NCBI RefSeq assembly: GCF_004216855.1
Contig: NZ_SGXT01000018.1
Coordinates: forward strand, 154,085 to 218,084
Source: Microcella alkaliphila
GTDB lineage: Bacteria > Actinomycetota > Actinomycetes > Actinomycetales > Microbacteriaceae
DNA: 64,000 nucleotides
Direction of reading: 5' to 3'
How positions within the stretch are numbered: position 1 is the first letter of the stretch; every line of letters starts with the position of its first letter. Below the pieces are notes generated by a model, which had not been told where the DNA came from, searched no databases, and worked only from the letters and a program-made list of their open reading frames with translations. This document shows positions 30,848-39,774 of the stretch, in pieces. Position numbers and translations under genes: made by a program.

Positions 30848-32803
30848 CTAGTGCGCGGGCCCGAGCGCCGCCCCGTCGTTCACCGAGGCAAGCGCCGGGT
30901 CGTCGACCACGCGCATCCAGACGATGCCGTGTTCGGGAATCGTGAGGTCCGTGCGCAGCGACCGCCGCTCGCCGGTGATCAGGTCGACGCCGGTCGGCGG
31001 CTGACCAGACAGGGTCAGCGCCGTGACCGTCTGCGGCTGGTCGGCCATGTTCGCGAAGCACAGGATGCGCGTGGCCATTCCCTCGTACACGCCCGGTCGC
31101 TGATACCCGAGCACGTGCGGGTTCTTCGCGTCGAAGCCGATGAGCGTGCCCCCCGCGAACTCGGGGGTGCGGCGGCGTAGCTCGATAAGGGCCGTCAGCA
31201 TCGTGTAGAGCCGACCGGCGTCGGTCGCGGGGTCGTGGCGCTCGGCGTAGCGCGCCTCCGGGTAGAAGGGCCGCCCCGACCACCGGCTGTCGTCTGCCTT
31301 GCCGGGGTCGTCGCGGTACGAGTAGTCGTTCGTCTGGCCGACCTCGTCGCCCAGGTAGATCAGCGGCAGGCCGCCGGTCGACAGCGCGATTGAGTGGGCG
31401 AGCACGATGCGGTCGATCGCGCCGCGGTCACCCGCCTCGAGCCCCGTCAGCGACGCGGTCGCCCCGCTGATGCGGCAGTCGCCCGTCTTCGGGTTGTCTT
31501 GGAACGGGATGCCGCGGGCGAAGCTGCCGGGGAATCGCCCGACGTAGAAGTTGTTCAAGAAGCGCCGGTGCTCGAAGCCGTTGATTCCGAGCTCGGCGGC
31601 GTCCTCGTCGGCGAAGGTCCAGCCGATGTCGTCGTGACTGCGCACGTAGTTCACCCACGCGGTGCCGTCGGGCAGATTGTGGCGCCGGTCGAGCGCCTGT
31701 TGCAGGAGGCGTGCATCCCGCGTCGCCAGCGAGTTCCAGATGAGCGCCATTTGCAGGGGGTTGTACGAGATCTGGCACTCGCCCGGCGAGATGTACTCGA
31801 CCACCTGGTCGGGGTGCACGATCGCCTCGCTCTTGAAGATCAGCGCGGGAGCGGCGATGCGGCACACGGCGTTGAAGGCCTGCAGCAGCAGGTGCGCTTC
31901 GGGCAGCGACTCGCAGCTCGTGCCGAGCTTTTTCCAGATGAAGGCGACCGCGTCCATGCGCAGCACGTCGATGCCCTGGTTGGCGAGGAAGAGCATCTCG
32001 CCGGCCATCGCGCGGAACACCGCGGGGTTCGCGTAGTTGAGGTCCCACTGGAAGCTGTGGAAGGTGGCCCACACCCAGCGCCTCGATCCGTCGGGCACGG
32101 GCACGAACGAGCCGGGGTGGTCGTCGGGGAAGATCTCGCGCACCGTCTCCTCGTACCGATCGGGCATGGTGCGGTCGGGGAAGATCCAGTAGTAGTCCTC
32201 GAACTCCTTCTCGCCCGCGAGCGCGCGCTGGGCCCACTCGTGCTCGTTCGAGGTGTGATTGAAGATGAAGTCGACGACGAGGGCGATGCCGTTTGCCCGC
32301 AGCTCGGCGGCGAGCTGCGTCAGCTGCTCCATGTCGCCGAGCGCGGGATTCACCTCCCGGTAGCTCGACACGGCGTAGCCGCCGTCGCTGTTCGGCTCGG
32401 GCGCCAAGAACAGGGGCATGAGGTGCAGATACGTCAGCCCGAGTTCGCGGAAATACGGGATGCGCGCGCGCACGCCCTCGAGGTCGCCCGCGTACCGGTC
32501 GACGTACGCAACGCCGCCGAGCATCCGATTTGACTGGAACCAGGAGGGTTCCGCCTCGCGGGCCGCATCGAGTTCCTTCAGATCGGCGGGGCGCCGCTGC
32601 CAGCTCGCGGCGAGCTCGCCGAGCAGCGCCTCGAGGTGTCGCGCGACGGAGGCGTCATCGCCGTAGACGCGGGCGAAGAGTGAGGCGAGACGCGGCACCT
32701 CACGCTCGGCGCGCGCTCGGAAGGCGGCCCAGTCGGCATCGGAGGTCTCGGGCCGCCGCGCCGTCTCCAGGATGCTCGTGTCGATACCGAGAGGATGCTC
32801 CAT
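30848..32803 (-). CDS. Amylosucrase (GH13)
   Basis: 651 residues. An N-terminal helical domain precedes a GH13 barrel. Nucleophile Asp284 lies in [12 protein letters not shown], acid/base Glu326 in [11 protein letters not shown], and the third Asp in VRSHDDIGW. The N-terminal [19 protein letters not shown] and [20 protein letters not shown] are typical of amylosucrases, which use sucrose to build alpha-1,4-glucan and release fructose. ATG 32803 with AGGCGG before it was preferred to ATG 32815. It is divergent from the FAD oxidase gene. Family firm; sucrose use rather than hydrolysis is inferred from these motifs. Confidence 0.85.
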   Translation of the reverse strand: MEHPLGIDTSILETARRPETSDADWAAFRARAEREVPRLASLFARVYGDDASVARHLEALLGELAASWQRRPADLKELDAAREAEPSWFQSNRMLGGVAYVDRYAGDLEGVRARIPYFRELGLTYLHLMPLFLAPEPNSDGGYAVSSYREVNPALGDMEQLTQLAAELRANGIALVVDFIFNHTSNEHEWAQRALAGEKEFEDYYWIFPDRTMPDRYEETVREIFPDDHPGSFVPVPDGSRRWVWATFHSFQWDLNYANPAVFRAMAGEMLFLANQGIDVLRMDAVAFIWKKLGTSCESLPEAHLLLQAFNAVCRIAAPALIFKSEAIVHPDQVVEYISPGECQISYNPLQMALIWNSLATRDARLLQQALDRRHNLPDGTAWVNYVRSHDDIGWTFADEDAAELGINGFEHRRFLNNFYVGRFPGSFARGIPFQDNPKTGDCRISGATASLTGLEAGDRGAIDRIVLAHSIALSTGGLPLIYLGDEVGQTNDYSYRDDPGKADDSRWSGRPFYPEARYAERHDPATDAGRLYTMLTALIELRRRTPEFAGGTLIGFDAKNPHVLGYQRPGVYEGMATRILCFANMADQPQTVTALTLSGQPPTGVDLITGERRSLRTDLTIPEHGIVWMRVVDDPALASVNDGAALGPAH

Positions 32804-32830
32804 TGCCCGCCTCATCTATTGTCCAAGTGG

Positions 32831-32856
32831 ATAACCTCTGGCACTCTGGAGGTTAT
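32831..32856. promoter_or_regulatory. Inverted repeat between amylosucrase and FAD oxidase genes
   Basis: ATAACCTC (32831-32838) and GAGGTTAT (32849-32856) are perfect mates with 10 nt between. The right arm overlaps the GGAGG site and the ATG of the oxidase, so it may be an operator or an mRNA fold that hides the start. Confidence 0.5.
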
Positions 32857-34276
32857 GGCCTCCACGGTATTCGAACGTCGCCCCGCAGACCCTGCGCTCG
32901 TGCGCGAGGCGCTCGCCGACTCGCGTCTCAGCGTCTTTTGGCTCGACGACCTGCCGACTCGTGAGCCGCAGCCACGACTCACTCGGCGGATCCACGCCGA
33001 CCTCGCCGTCGTCGGTGGCGGCTACACGGGCCTGTGGACGGCTCTGCGCGCCAAGGAACGCGACCCCGAGCGTCGAGTGGTGCTCGTCGAGGGGAAGACG
33101 ATCGGCTGGGCGGCGTCGGGGCGCAATGGCGGCTTCGTCGAGGCGAGCCTCACCCACGGCGAGAAGAACGGTGAGGCCCGCTACCCCGACGAACTCGAGA
33201 CGCTCGACCGCCTCGGCATGCAGAACCTCGACGAGATTCAGCAGACGGTCGAGGCGCGCAACTGGCAGTGCGACTTCGAGCGTGTCGGCTCGTTCGCCGT
33301 CGCCACCGAGCCGTACCAGGTGGCTGAGCTCGCCGAGGCGCACGACGGCGAGACCGAGCACTTCTACGACGCCGAGGCGATGCGGGCGCACATCGCGTCG
33401 CCGACCTACGAGGGCGGCCTCTGGTCGACCCGCGACACGGCGCTCGCCCACCCGGGCAAGCTCGCGCGCGAACTGCTGACCGCGTGCCTCGAGGCGGGCG
33501 TCGAGGTCTTCGAGTCGTCGCCCGTGCTCGAACTGCGCGCCGAGCCCGACGCGGTCGAGCTGCGCCTGCGCGAGGGGGGAGTCGTCCGCGCGAGCCGCGT
33601 CGCGCTCGCGACCAACGCCTTCCCGTCGCTGCTGAAGCGCTACCGCCTACACACGGTGCCGGTCTACGACTACGTGCTCATGACCGAACCGCTCACGGAT
33701 GCTCAGCTCGCCTCGATCGGCTGGTCCGGTCGTCAGGGGGTCGCCGATTCGGCCAACCAGTTCCACTACTACCGGCTGTCGGCCGACAACCGCATCCTCT
33801 GGGGCGGCTACGACGCGATCTACCACTTCGGTGGCCGCATTCGCCCCGAGTACGACGAGCGGCCCGAGAGTTACGAGCGTCTCGCGAGCCACTTCTTCAC
33901 GACCTTCCCGCAGCTGGAGGGCGTGCGCTTCACCCACCGCTGGGCGGGCGTGATCGACACCTCCAGCCGCTTTTTTGCATTCCACGCCACGGCGCATCGC
34001 GGTCGCGTTGCCTACTCGGCGGGCTTCACGGGCCTCGGCGTCGCGGCCACCCGTTTCGCTGCCGACGTCATGCTCGACCAGCTCGCGGGACTCACGACGG
34101 CGCGCACGTCGCTGAAGGCCGTGCGCGACTTGCCACTGCCCTTCCCACCCGAGCCGGCGACGTTCCCCGCCGTGCAGTCGGTGCGCTGGGCACTCGACCG
34201 CGCCGACCACAACGAGGGTCGTCGCAATCTTTTCCTTCGCACCTTGGATGCTGTCGGCCTAGGCTTCGACTCGTGA
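32855..34276 (+). CDS. FAD-dependent oxidoreductase (DAO family, PuuB-like)
   Basis: 473 residues. The FAD-binding start is LAVVGGGYTGLWTALRAKER, followed by GRNGGFVEASLTHG and the C-terminal GFTGLGVAATRFAADVML, both typical of the DAO group that includes gamma-glutamylputrescine oxidase. It should oxidise an amine or amino acid with O2. Substrate cannot be told. ATG 32855 is only 2 nt from GGAGGT, which is unusually tight, but no better start is in frame. Its stop overlaps the GTG of a small cupin gene. Confidence 0.82.
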   Translation: MASTVFERRPADPALVREALADSRLSVFWLDDLPTREPQPRLTRRIHADLAVVGGGYTGLWTALRAKERDPERRVVLVEGKTIGWAASGRNGGFVEASLTHGEKNGEARYPDELETLDRLGMQNLDEIQQTVEARNWQCDFERVGSFAVATEPYQVAELAEAHDGETEHFYDAEAMRAHIASPTYEGGLWSTRDTALAHPGKLARELLTACLEAGVEVFESSPVLELRAEPDAVELRLREGGVVRASRVALATNAFPSLLKRYRLHTVPVYDYVLMTEPLTDAQLASIGWSGRQGVADSANQFHYYRLSADNRILWGGYDAIYHFGGRIRPEYDERPESYERLASHFFTTFPQLEGVRFTHRWAGVIDTSSRFFAFHATAHRGRVAYSAGFTGLGVAATRFAADVMLDQLAGLTTARTSLKAVRDLPLPFPPEPATFPAVQSVRWALDRADHNEGRRNLFLRTLDAVGLGFDS

Positions 34277-34620
34277 GCGAATTGCCCCTCGACGCAGCCA
34301 CGGTGCTGCAGGCCCTCGAGCTGCCGCTCGAGCACGAGCCCGTCGACGCCGACCAGGTGATCGACGGCTCGCCCACCACCGGCGTGGCGGCGCTGACCGA
34401 GGTCGACGATTGGGAGATCGGCGTCTGGGAGATCACCCCAGGCACCGTCACCGACGTCGAGGTCGACGAGGTCTTCATCGTGCTGAAGGGGCGGGCGATC
34501 TTGCGCCGCGACGACGGCAGTGAGACCGAGCTCGTTGCCGGCAGTGTCGGCCGACTCGAGGACGGTGAAGAGACCGAGTGGGAGGTCCACGAGACGCTCC
34601 GCAAGATTTACATCGCCTGA
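34273..34620 (+). CDS. Cupin-domain protein
   Basis: 115 residues with one cupin barrel: WEITPGTVTDVEVDEVFIVL and the second motif GSVGRLEDGEETEWEVHETL. The usual cupin 1 His residues are replaced (TVTDVEVDE), so metal binding is doubtful. This kind of cupin often follows an amine or amino-acid oxidase gene and is coupled to it here by a 4-nt overlap. Function unknown; perhaps a helper or sensor for the oxidase. Confidence 0.75.
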   Translation: MSELPLDAATVLQALELPLEHEPVDADQVIDGSPTTGVAALTEVDDWEIGVWEITPGTVTDVEVDEVFIVLKGRAILRRDDGSETELVAGSVGRLEDGEETEWEVHETLRKIYIA

Positions 34621-34650
34621 TCCTCGATCAGCCGACCGCGCGCATCCGGC

Positions 34651-35427
34651 CTACCAGGTCGAGTCGCCGCGAATGACGACGTCGCTGCCGCCGTCGATGA
34701 AGACGACCTGACCGCACAGGTGCGTGTTCTCGACGCTCGTCAGGTAGCCGATCAGGTGCGCGACCGTCTCGGGCGTGCCGACGCCGTTCAGGGGCATCGG
34801 CACCATCTCGAGCAGCTGCTTCTCGGCCTCGGGGGTCGCGATCATGTTCTCGGTCATCGGGGTACGCATGACGCCCGGCGCGACGGCGTTGAGGGGGATG
34901 CCCGCTCCGGCCCACTCGGCGCTGGCCGCATTTCGGCGAATCCACAGCGCAAGCGCCCGCTTTGTCGTGCCGTAGATGGTCGAGGCCGTGCCCGCGTCGA
35001 TGAGCTCCTGCGCGCGGTGCAACGCGGCCGGCTCGTCGTGGGCGAGCATCGCGTCGAGCAGCTCGTCGTCAATGGGGAACAGCGAGGCCATTGAGGCCGT
35101 GGCGACGGCCCGCGGCGAGTCAGAACTGGCGAGTAGAGGGCGTAGTCCCTCCAGCGTTGCCAACGCGCCGAAGTAGTTCACGCCGACCGTCGCCGGCAGC
35201 TCGCGGGCAAGTCCCGCGTTTGCCACGACGCCGTCGATCGTTCCCCCCGACAGCTCACGGACGCGAGCGACCATGTGGTCGCGCCCCTCGTGAGTGGTGA
35301 GGTCGGCACTGATGTCGGTGCCGTCGAGGTCCACCCCGATCACCGTGTCTCCGCGTGCGGTGAGCAGGTCGGCCGTTGCCTTCCCGATTCCGCTTGCTGC
35401 TCCTGTGACGACAATTGTGCGTGTCAT
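34651..35427 (-). CDS. Short-chain dehydrogenase/reductase
   Basis: 258 residues. The Gly-rich motif is VVTGAASGIGKATADLLTAR; NAGLA and the catalytic YGTTKRAL (Tyr-x3-Lys) with the upstream Ser in ATASMAS are present, and the C-terminus has GQVVFIDGGSD. It is an NAD(P)-dependent alcohol dehydrogenase of the 3-alpha-hydroxysteroid dehydrogenase-like kind by pattern. AAGGAG lies about 11 nt before the ATG. It is convergent with the cupin gene, separated by 30 nt. Substrate unknown. Confidence 0.85.
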   Translation of the reverse strand: MTRTIVVTGAASGIGKATADLLTARGDTVIGVDLDGTDISADLTTHEGRDHMVARVRELSGGTIDGVVANAGLARELPATVGVNYFGALATLEGLRPLLASSDSPRAVATASMASLFPIDDELLDAMLAHDEPAALHRAQELIDAGTASTIYGTTKRALALWIRRNAASAEWAGAGIPLNAVAPGVMRTPMTENMIATPEAEKQLLEMVPMPLNGVGTPETVAHLIGYLTSVENTHLCGQVVFIDGGSDVVIRGDSTW

Positions 35428-35533
35428 GGGGATCGTGTCTCCTTCGACAGGGGGTGGGTGGGCGCGGTCTGCGCCGCCAGATCCACCCTGTCGCAGACGG
35501 CGCACGCCGCGCCAGGGTCTTTCGGCCCGCGCC

Positions 35534-35539
35534 TAGAAT
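35534..35539 (+). promoter_or_regulatory. -10 box TAGAAT, leaderless-type, for rpiB-nei
   Basis: The box ends 7 nt before ATG 35547. Confidence 0.55.
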
Positions 35540-35546
35540 TGTGGGT

Positions 35547-36032
35547 ATGCGCATCCACGTTGCCACCGACCATGCCGGACTCGAATTCAGCCGCACGGTG
35601 CAGCAGCACGTGGCGAGTCAGGGCCACGAGGTCATCGACCACGGCCCGGTCGACTACGACCCGGCCGACGACTATCCCGCCTTCTGCATCAACGCCGCCC
35701 GCGCCGTCGCGCGCGATCGCGAGGCCGGCGTCGAGTCGCTTGGCATCGTCTTCGGCGGTTCGGGCAACGGCGAGCAGATGGCGGCCAACAAGGTCGAGGG
35801 AATCCGCGCCGCCCTCGTCTGGAATGAGGCCACCGCCGTGCTGTCGCGCGAGCACAACGACGCCAACGTCATCGCGATCGGCGCCCGCCAGCACGCGGTC
35901 GACGAGGCGCTGCGCTTCATCGACATCTTCATCCAGACCCCGTTCCCCGGCGAAGAGCGGCACGTGCGTCGCATCGGCCAGCTTGGCGAATACGAGACGA
36001 CCGGTCAGATCACCGGCCACGAATTGCACTAG
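35547..36032 (+). CDS. rpiB: Ribose-5-phosphate isomerase B
   Basis: 161 residues. MRIHVATDHAGLEF is the family start, and FGGSGNGEQMAANKVEGIRA carries the Gly-rich loop with the catalytic Glu of the actinobacterial branch, which uses Glu in place of the Cys of E. coli RpiB. HNDANVIAIGAR is the second conserved block. It interconverts ribose and ribulose 5-phosphates in the pentose phosphate pathway. The start is fixed by TAGAAT 7 nt upstream. nei begins 5 nt after the stop. Confidence 0.93.
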   Translation: MRIHVATDHAGLEFSRTVQQHVASQGHEVIDHGPVDYDPADDYPAFCINAARAVARDREAGVESLGIVFGGSGNGEQMAANKVEGIRAALVWNEATAVLSREHNDANVIAIGARQHAVDEALRFIDIFIQTPFPGEERHVRRIGQLGEYETTGQITGHELH

Positions 36033-36037
36033 CCGAC

Positions 36038-37021
36038 GTGCCCGAGGGTCACTCTGTCCATCGCATCGCGCGGCAGTTCGAGCGTCACTTCGTCGGTGAG
36101 ACGGTTGCCGCGTCGTCGCCGCAGGGGCGCTTCGCCGAGGGTGCGGCATTGATCGACGGGCGCACCATGACGCAGTCGCGCGCCGTCGGCAAGCAGCTGT
36201 TCCTCGAGTTCGACGAGGCGCTGTACCTCCGCGTCCACCTCGGCATCTACGGCGCGTGGGATTTCGGCGGCGCGGTGAGCCGTGACGCCACCACGCGCGC
36301 GTCGCGCGGTCGCATGGGGCAGACCGGGATGCGCGGGGCCGCCGACGACACCGTCGTCGGCGAGCACGAAGACTCGCTCGCGTCGATCGGCGCCCCCCGT
36401 CGTACCCGTCTGCGCATGGCTGAGCAAGAGACCGAAACGGAAACGCTCGAGGGTTTCCCGCCGGAACCCGTCGGGCAGGTGCGGGCGCGGCTGCTCACGG
36501 AGACGGCCGTCGCCGACCTGCGCGGTCCGACCGCGTGCGAGGTCATCGACGCAGCCCAGGTGCAGCAGGTGATCAACCAGCTCGGGCCCGACCCCCTGGT
36601 CGACGACCCTGATGAGGGCGAAGAGCGCATGGTCGAGCGCGTCCGGAAGCGTCGCACCCCGATCGGGCTGCTGCTCATGGACCAGTCGGTGGTGAGCGGC
36701 ATCGGCAACGTGTACCGCGCGGAGATCTTGTTCCGAGCGCGCCTTGATCCGCACATCCCGGGTTCGCAGTTGAGCGACGAGACCGTGCGCGACCTCTGGC
36801 GCGACTGGCGCTACCTGCTCGGAGTGGGGGTCGACACGGGTCAGATGCTCACGATGGACGACCTCGACGAGGAGGCGCGCGCGCGAGCGCTGCGCAGCCG
36901 GGCCGACCGGCACTGGGTCTACAAGCGAGAAGGCTTGCCGTGCCGCGTCTGCGGAACGCACATCGTTCTGGAAATGGCCGCCGCCCGCAAGCTCTACTAC
37001 TGCCCGACCTGCCAGCGATAG
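36038..37021 (+). CDS. nei: Fpg/Nei-family DNA glycosylase (endonuclease VIII-like)
   Basis: 327 residues. The processed N-terminus MPEGHSVHRIA supplies the catalytic Pro and Glu of the Nei group. LLMDQSVVSGIGNVYRAEIL is the helix-two-turns-helix, and CRVCGTHIVLEMAAARKLYY-CPTC is the zinc finger. It removes oxidised bases from DNA and cuts at the abasic site. Residues about 85-145 form a polar insertion (RMGQTGMRGAADDTVVGEHE-DSL...) absent from compact homologues, which accounts for the length. GTG start, 5 nt after rpiB. Confidence 0.92.
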   Translation: MPEGHSVHRIARQFERHFVGETVAASSPQGRFAEGAALIDGRTMTQSRAVGKQLFLEFDEALYLRVHLGIYGAWDFGGAVSRDATTRASRGRMGQTGMRGAADDTVVGEHEDSLASIGAPRRTRLRMAEQETETETLEGFPPEPVGQVRARLLTETAVADLRGPTACEVIDAAQVQQVINQLGPDPLVDDPDEGEERMVERVRKRRTPIGLLLMDQSVVSGIGNVYRAEILFRARLDPHIPGSQLSDETVRDLWRDWRYLLGVGVDTGQMLTMDDLDEEARARALRSRADRHWVYKREGLPCRVCGTHIVLEMAAARKLYYCPTCQR

Positions 37022-37029
37022 GGGCCGCC

Positions 37030-37668
37030 ATGCGTCACACACCGCACTACCTGCTTGAGGACCGCGACGAGGTGCGACGGCTCGTGCGCGAGAACCCGTG
37101 GGCGACGATCGTGTCGCACGTGCCCGATCACGGCATCGTCGCCTCGCACTACCCGTTCCTTCTCGACGAGGAGGCGAGTACGGGGGATGAGATCGTGCTC
37201 CTCAGTCACGTGGGCCGCCCCGACGAGCAGCTGCACCGGCTCGGGGAAAGCGAAGTGCTCGTGATCGTGCAGGGTCCGCATGGCTACGTCTCACCCAGCT
37301 GGTACGCGCCGGGCGACAACATCCCGACCTGGAATCACGTGACCACTCACCTGTACGGCGTGCCCGAAATTCTCGACGATGCCGAGAACTTCCGTGTGCT
37401 CGCCCACCTCACCGACCACTTCGAGCGGCTCGTGGGGGAGAGCGCACGAAGCCTCGCGCTCGACGAGGAGTATTCTCGGAGGGTCGCCCGGGGAACGGTC
37501 GGGCTCAGACTGCGGGTCACCCGCATCGACGCTCGACGGAAGCTCAGCCAGAACAAACCGGCCGAGGTCGTCGACCGCATCATCGACGAGCTCGAGGGTG
37601 ACGGACCGTACGCGCACGACGGGCTCGCCCGCGAAATGAGGAGGGTGCATGATCCGCGCCGTTCGTAA
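37030..37668 (+). CDS. PaiB-like FMN-binding protein
   Basis: 212 residues. MRHTPHYLLEDRDEVRRLVR and GPHGYVSPSWYAPGDNIPTWNH are the clear PaiB motifs (split-barrel flavin fold), and SQNKPAEVV is the C-terminal family block. PaiB proteins were described as negative regulators of sporulation and protease genes in Bacillus; in actinobacteria their role is unclear. It starts 8 nt after the nei stop, so it probably belongs to the same operon. Its 3' end overlaps the amidohydrolase gene by 20 nt. Confidence 0.85.
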   Translation: MRHTPHYLLEDRDEVRRLVRENPWATIVSHVPDHGIVASHYPFLLDEEASTGDEIVLLSHVGRPDEQLHRLGESEVLVIVQGPHGYVSPSWYAPGDNIPTWNHVTTHLYGVPEILDDAENFRVLAHLTDHFERLVGESARSLALDEEYSRRVARGTVGLRLRVTRIDARRKLSQNKPAEVVDRIIDELEGDGPYAHDGLAREMRRVHDPRRS

Positions 37669-39130
37669 CGCCCGCCCTCTCGGCGGTCACGACCCGGTCG
37701 ACCTCGTGCTGCGCGACGGCATCATCTCGGCCGTCGCGCCAGCCGGTGCGCTCGACATCAGTACCGGGCCCGACGTGATCGACGCGGACGGCCGCTTCGT
37801 GCTGCCGGGACTGTGGGACGAGCACGTGCACATGACCCAGTGGGCGCAGTCGCGGCGCCGCATCGATGTCGGCGAGGCCGAGTCGGCTGCCGAGGCCGCC
37901 GCCATCGTGCGCAGCGCTCTCGCCAGCCGCACGGACGCCGACGACGTCATCGTCGGCGTCGGTTTCCGCGACGGGCTCTGGCCCGACACCCCGACGGCCT
38001 CCGTGCTCGACGCGGTCGTCGCCGACCGTGCGCTCGTGCTCATCAGCGCTGACGTGCACTCCGTGTGGCTGAACTCGGCCGCCATGGTGCGCTTCGGCGT
38101 CGAGAGCGGCGACGGGCTGCTGCGTGAGGAGGCGGCGTTCGCCGTCACTCGCACCCTCGATTCCGCCAGTGACACGGTCATCGACGAGTGGGTGCGGGAG
38201 GCGGCTGCCGACGCGGCCGCTCGCGGCGTGGTGGGCATCGTCGACCTGGAGATGCGGTGGAATCTCGACGACTGGATGCGCCGGGTCGGCGGCGGATTCG
38301 ACGCCCTGCGCGTCGAGTTTGGCGTCTACCCCCAGCACCTCGACCGCGCGATCGCTCAGCGTCTGCGTAGCGGCCTGCCGGTTGCCGGCGAGGTGTCGGT
38401 CGGCCCGCTCAAGGTCATCACCGATGGCTCGCTCAACACCCGGACCGCCTACTGCTGCGACCCGTACCCGGATGCGACGGAGCACGCCTACGGCCTGCTG
38501 ACGGTTCCGCCGTGCGATCTGCAGCCGCTCATGGCGCGGGGGCACGCGGCGGGGTTCCGCCTCGCGATTCACGCGATCGGCGACGCCGCCAATCGTCTCG
38601 CACTGGACGCGTTCGCGCGCCTCGGCCACGGCGGCCGCATCGAGCACGCTCAGCTGGTTCGGCGCAGCGATCTGCCCCGCTTCGCCGCACTCGGCGTCAC
38701 GGCGAGCGTGCAACCCGAGCACGCGATGGATGACCGCGATGTCGCCGAACGCTACTGGCCGGGCCGCACGCACCGCGCGTTCCCCTTGCGCGACCTGATC
38801 GACTCGGGTGCTCACGTGGTGCTCGGCTCGGACGCGCCGGTCGCACCTCTTGACCCCTGGATCGCGATCTCGGCCGCGACCGCGCGAACCCGTGACGAGC
38901 GCGCGCCATTCCATGGTGAGCAGGCGATTACGGTGGCGGAAGCACTCGCCGCCTCGACGCGTTCACGTGTCGCCGCGGGCGAGCACGCCGACCTCGTTCT
39001 CATCGATGCGGACCCGCTCCAGATGGATGCTCGCGAGCTGCGATCGATGCCGGTCGCGCACACTCTGATGGCGGGCCGCCCCACCTTCGGGCCCGCCGTC
39101 GCCGCGCAGCGCGACGCCGCCACGGCCTAA
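37649..39130 (+). CDS. Amidohydrolase (YtcJ-like, amidohydrolase 3)
   Basis: 493 residues. VLPGLWDEHVHMTQW gives the first two metal ligands, ITDGSLNTRTAYCCDPY, LAIHAIGDAANRLALDAFAR and VVLGSDAPVAPLDPW the later metal and active-site blocks of the amidohydrolase 3 branch. Members cleave N-acyl or cyclic amide bonds; the substrate is not shown. The GGAGG site lies inside the preceding gene. A hairpin straddles its stop codon. Confidence 0.85.
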   Translation: MIRAVRNARPLGGHDPVDLVLRDGIISAVAPAGALDISTGPDVIDADGRFVLPGLWDEHVHMTQWAQSRRRIDVGEAESAAEAAAIVRSALASRTDADDVIVGVGFRDGLWPDTPTASVLDAVVADRALVLISADVHSVWLNSAAMVRFGVESGDGLLREEAAFAVTRTLDSASDTVIDEWVREAAADAAARGVVGIVDLEMRWNLDDWMRRVGGGFDALRVEFGVYPQHLDRAIAQRLRSGLPVAGEVSVGPLKVITDGSLNTRTAYCCDPYPDATEHAYGLLTVPPCDLQPLMARGHAAGFRLAIHAIGDAANRLALDAFARLGHGGRIEHAQLVRRSDLPRFAALGVTASVQPEHAMDDRDVAERYWPGRTHRAFPLRDLIDSGAHVVLGSDAPVAPLDPWIAISAATARTRDERAPFHGEQAITVAEALAASTRSRVAAGEHADLVLIDADPLQMDARELRSMPVAHTLMAGRPTFGPAVAAQRDAATA

Positions 39131-39145
39131 GGCCGCAGCGGCGTC
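39113..39145 (+). terminator. Hairpin spanning the amidohydrolase stop
   Basis: GACGCCGC...CGGCC (39113-39127) pairs with GGCCG...GCGGCGTC (39131-39145) with a 2-nt mismatch inside; the loop is the TAA stop. It lies between convergent genes with 36 nt of space. Confidence 0.5.
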
Positions 39146-39166
39146 GATGGCGCTGTCGCGCGTCGC

Positions 39167-39652
39167 CTATTCGGCGATGTGCGAGAACAGGAACCAGCGG
39201 TCCTGCTCGAGTCCGTTGGTGATCGCGATGGCGATGTCTTGGCTCACCTCGTCGAGTTCTTCGAGCCCCTTGATGGCGGCGCGCAGGGTGACGAGCGACG
39301 CGTCGATGCCGGCGATGATGTCGGCGATCAGTAGGTCGGTCTGCTGGAACCCGGCGCGCACGGGCGGCACGGTGGTTTCTTTGGCCACCGTCGCGGCGCG
39401 CGCGTCGAGCGGGAGCCCGAGGGCCGCGATGCGTTCGGCGGCCTGGTCGCTGTATTCGCGGGCGTGATCGACGAGCGTGTCGAGCAGTTCGTGCACGGCC
39501 TGGAAGTTGCTGCCGCGCACGTGCCAGTGCGCCTGCTTGCCCTCGAGGGCGAGGGCCGTCAAGTTGATCACCACGGGAGCGAGGTATTGCGAGACGCCCG
39601 AGATCATGTCGGCATCGGTGGTCTGTTCGGGGGCGGCGGCGACGTCGGTCAT
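39167..39652 (-). CDS. dps: Dps-family DNA-protecting ferritin
   Basis: 161 residues. The ferroxidase site is split over the dimer interface: His in QAHWHVRGSNFQ, Asp in AVHELLD and Glu in DQAAERI, all present. Dps forms a 12-mer that stores iron and detoxifies peroxide while shielding DNA. A GAAAGAGG site precedes the ATG. The 122 nt upstream up to the next gene hold no other gene. Confidence 0.95.
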   Translation of the reverse strand: MTDVAAAPEQTTDADMISGVSQYLAPVVINLTALALEGKQAHWHVRGSNFQAVHELLDTLVDHAREYSDQAAERIAALGLPLDARAATVAKETTVPPVRAGFQQTDLLIADIIAGIDASLVTLRAAIKGLEELDEVSQDIAIAITNGLEQDRWFLFSHIAE

Positions 39653-39774
39653 GGCGTCCTCTTTCCTGTCGGTGATGCGTTTCGCCGGTGGGCGGAACTC
39701 CGTCTACGGTATTCGCCTGACCTGGGACGTGCATACATCTTGCAGTCCTCACTCAGACTGTGTCGGGCGACCGG

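Noticed and set aside
34617..34631. CTGATC-CTC-GATCAG hairpin over the cupin stop as terminator
   Set aside because: Only 6 bp with a 3-nt loop and no T-tract; too weak to call.
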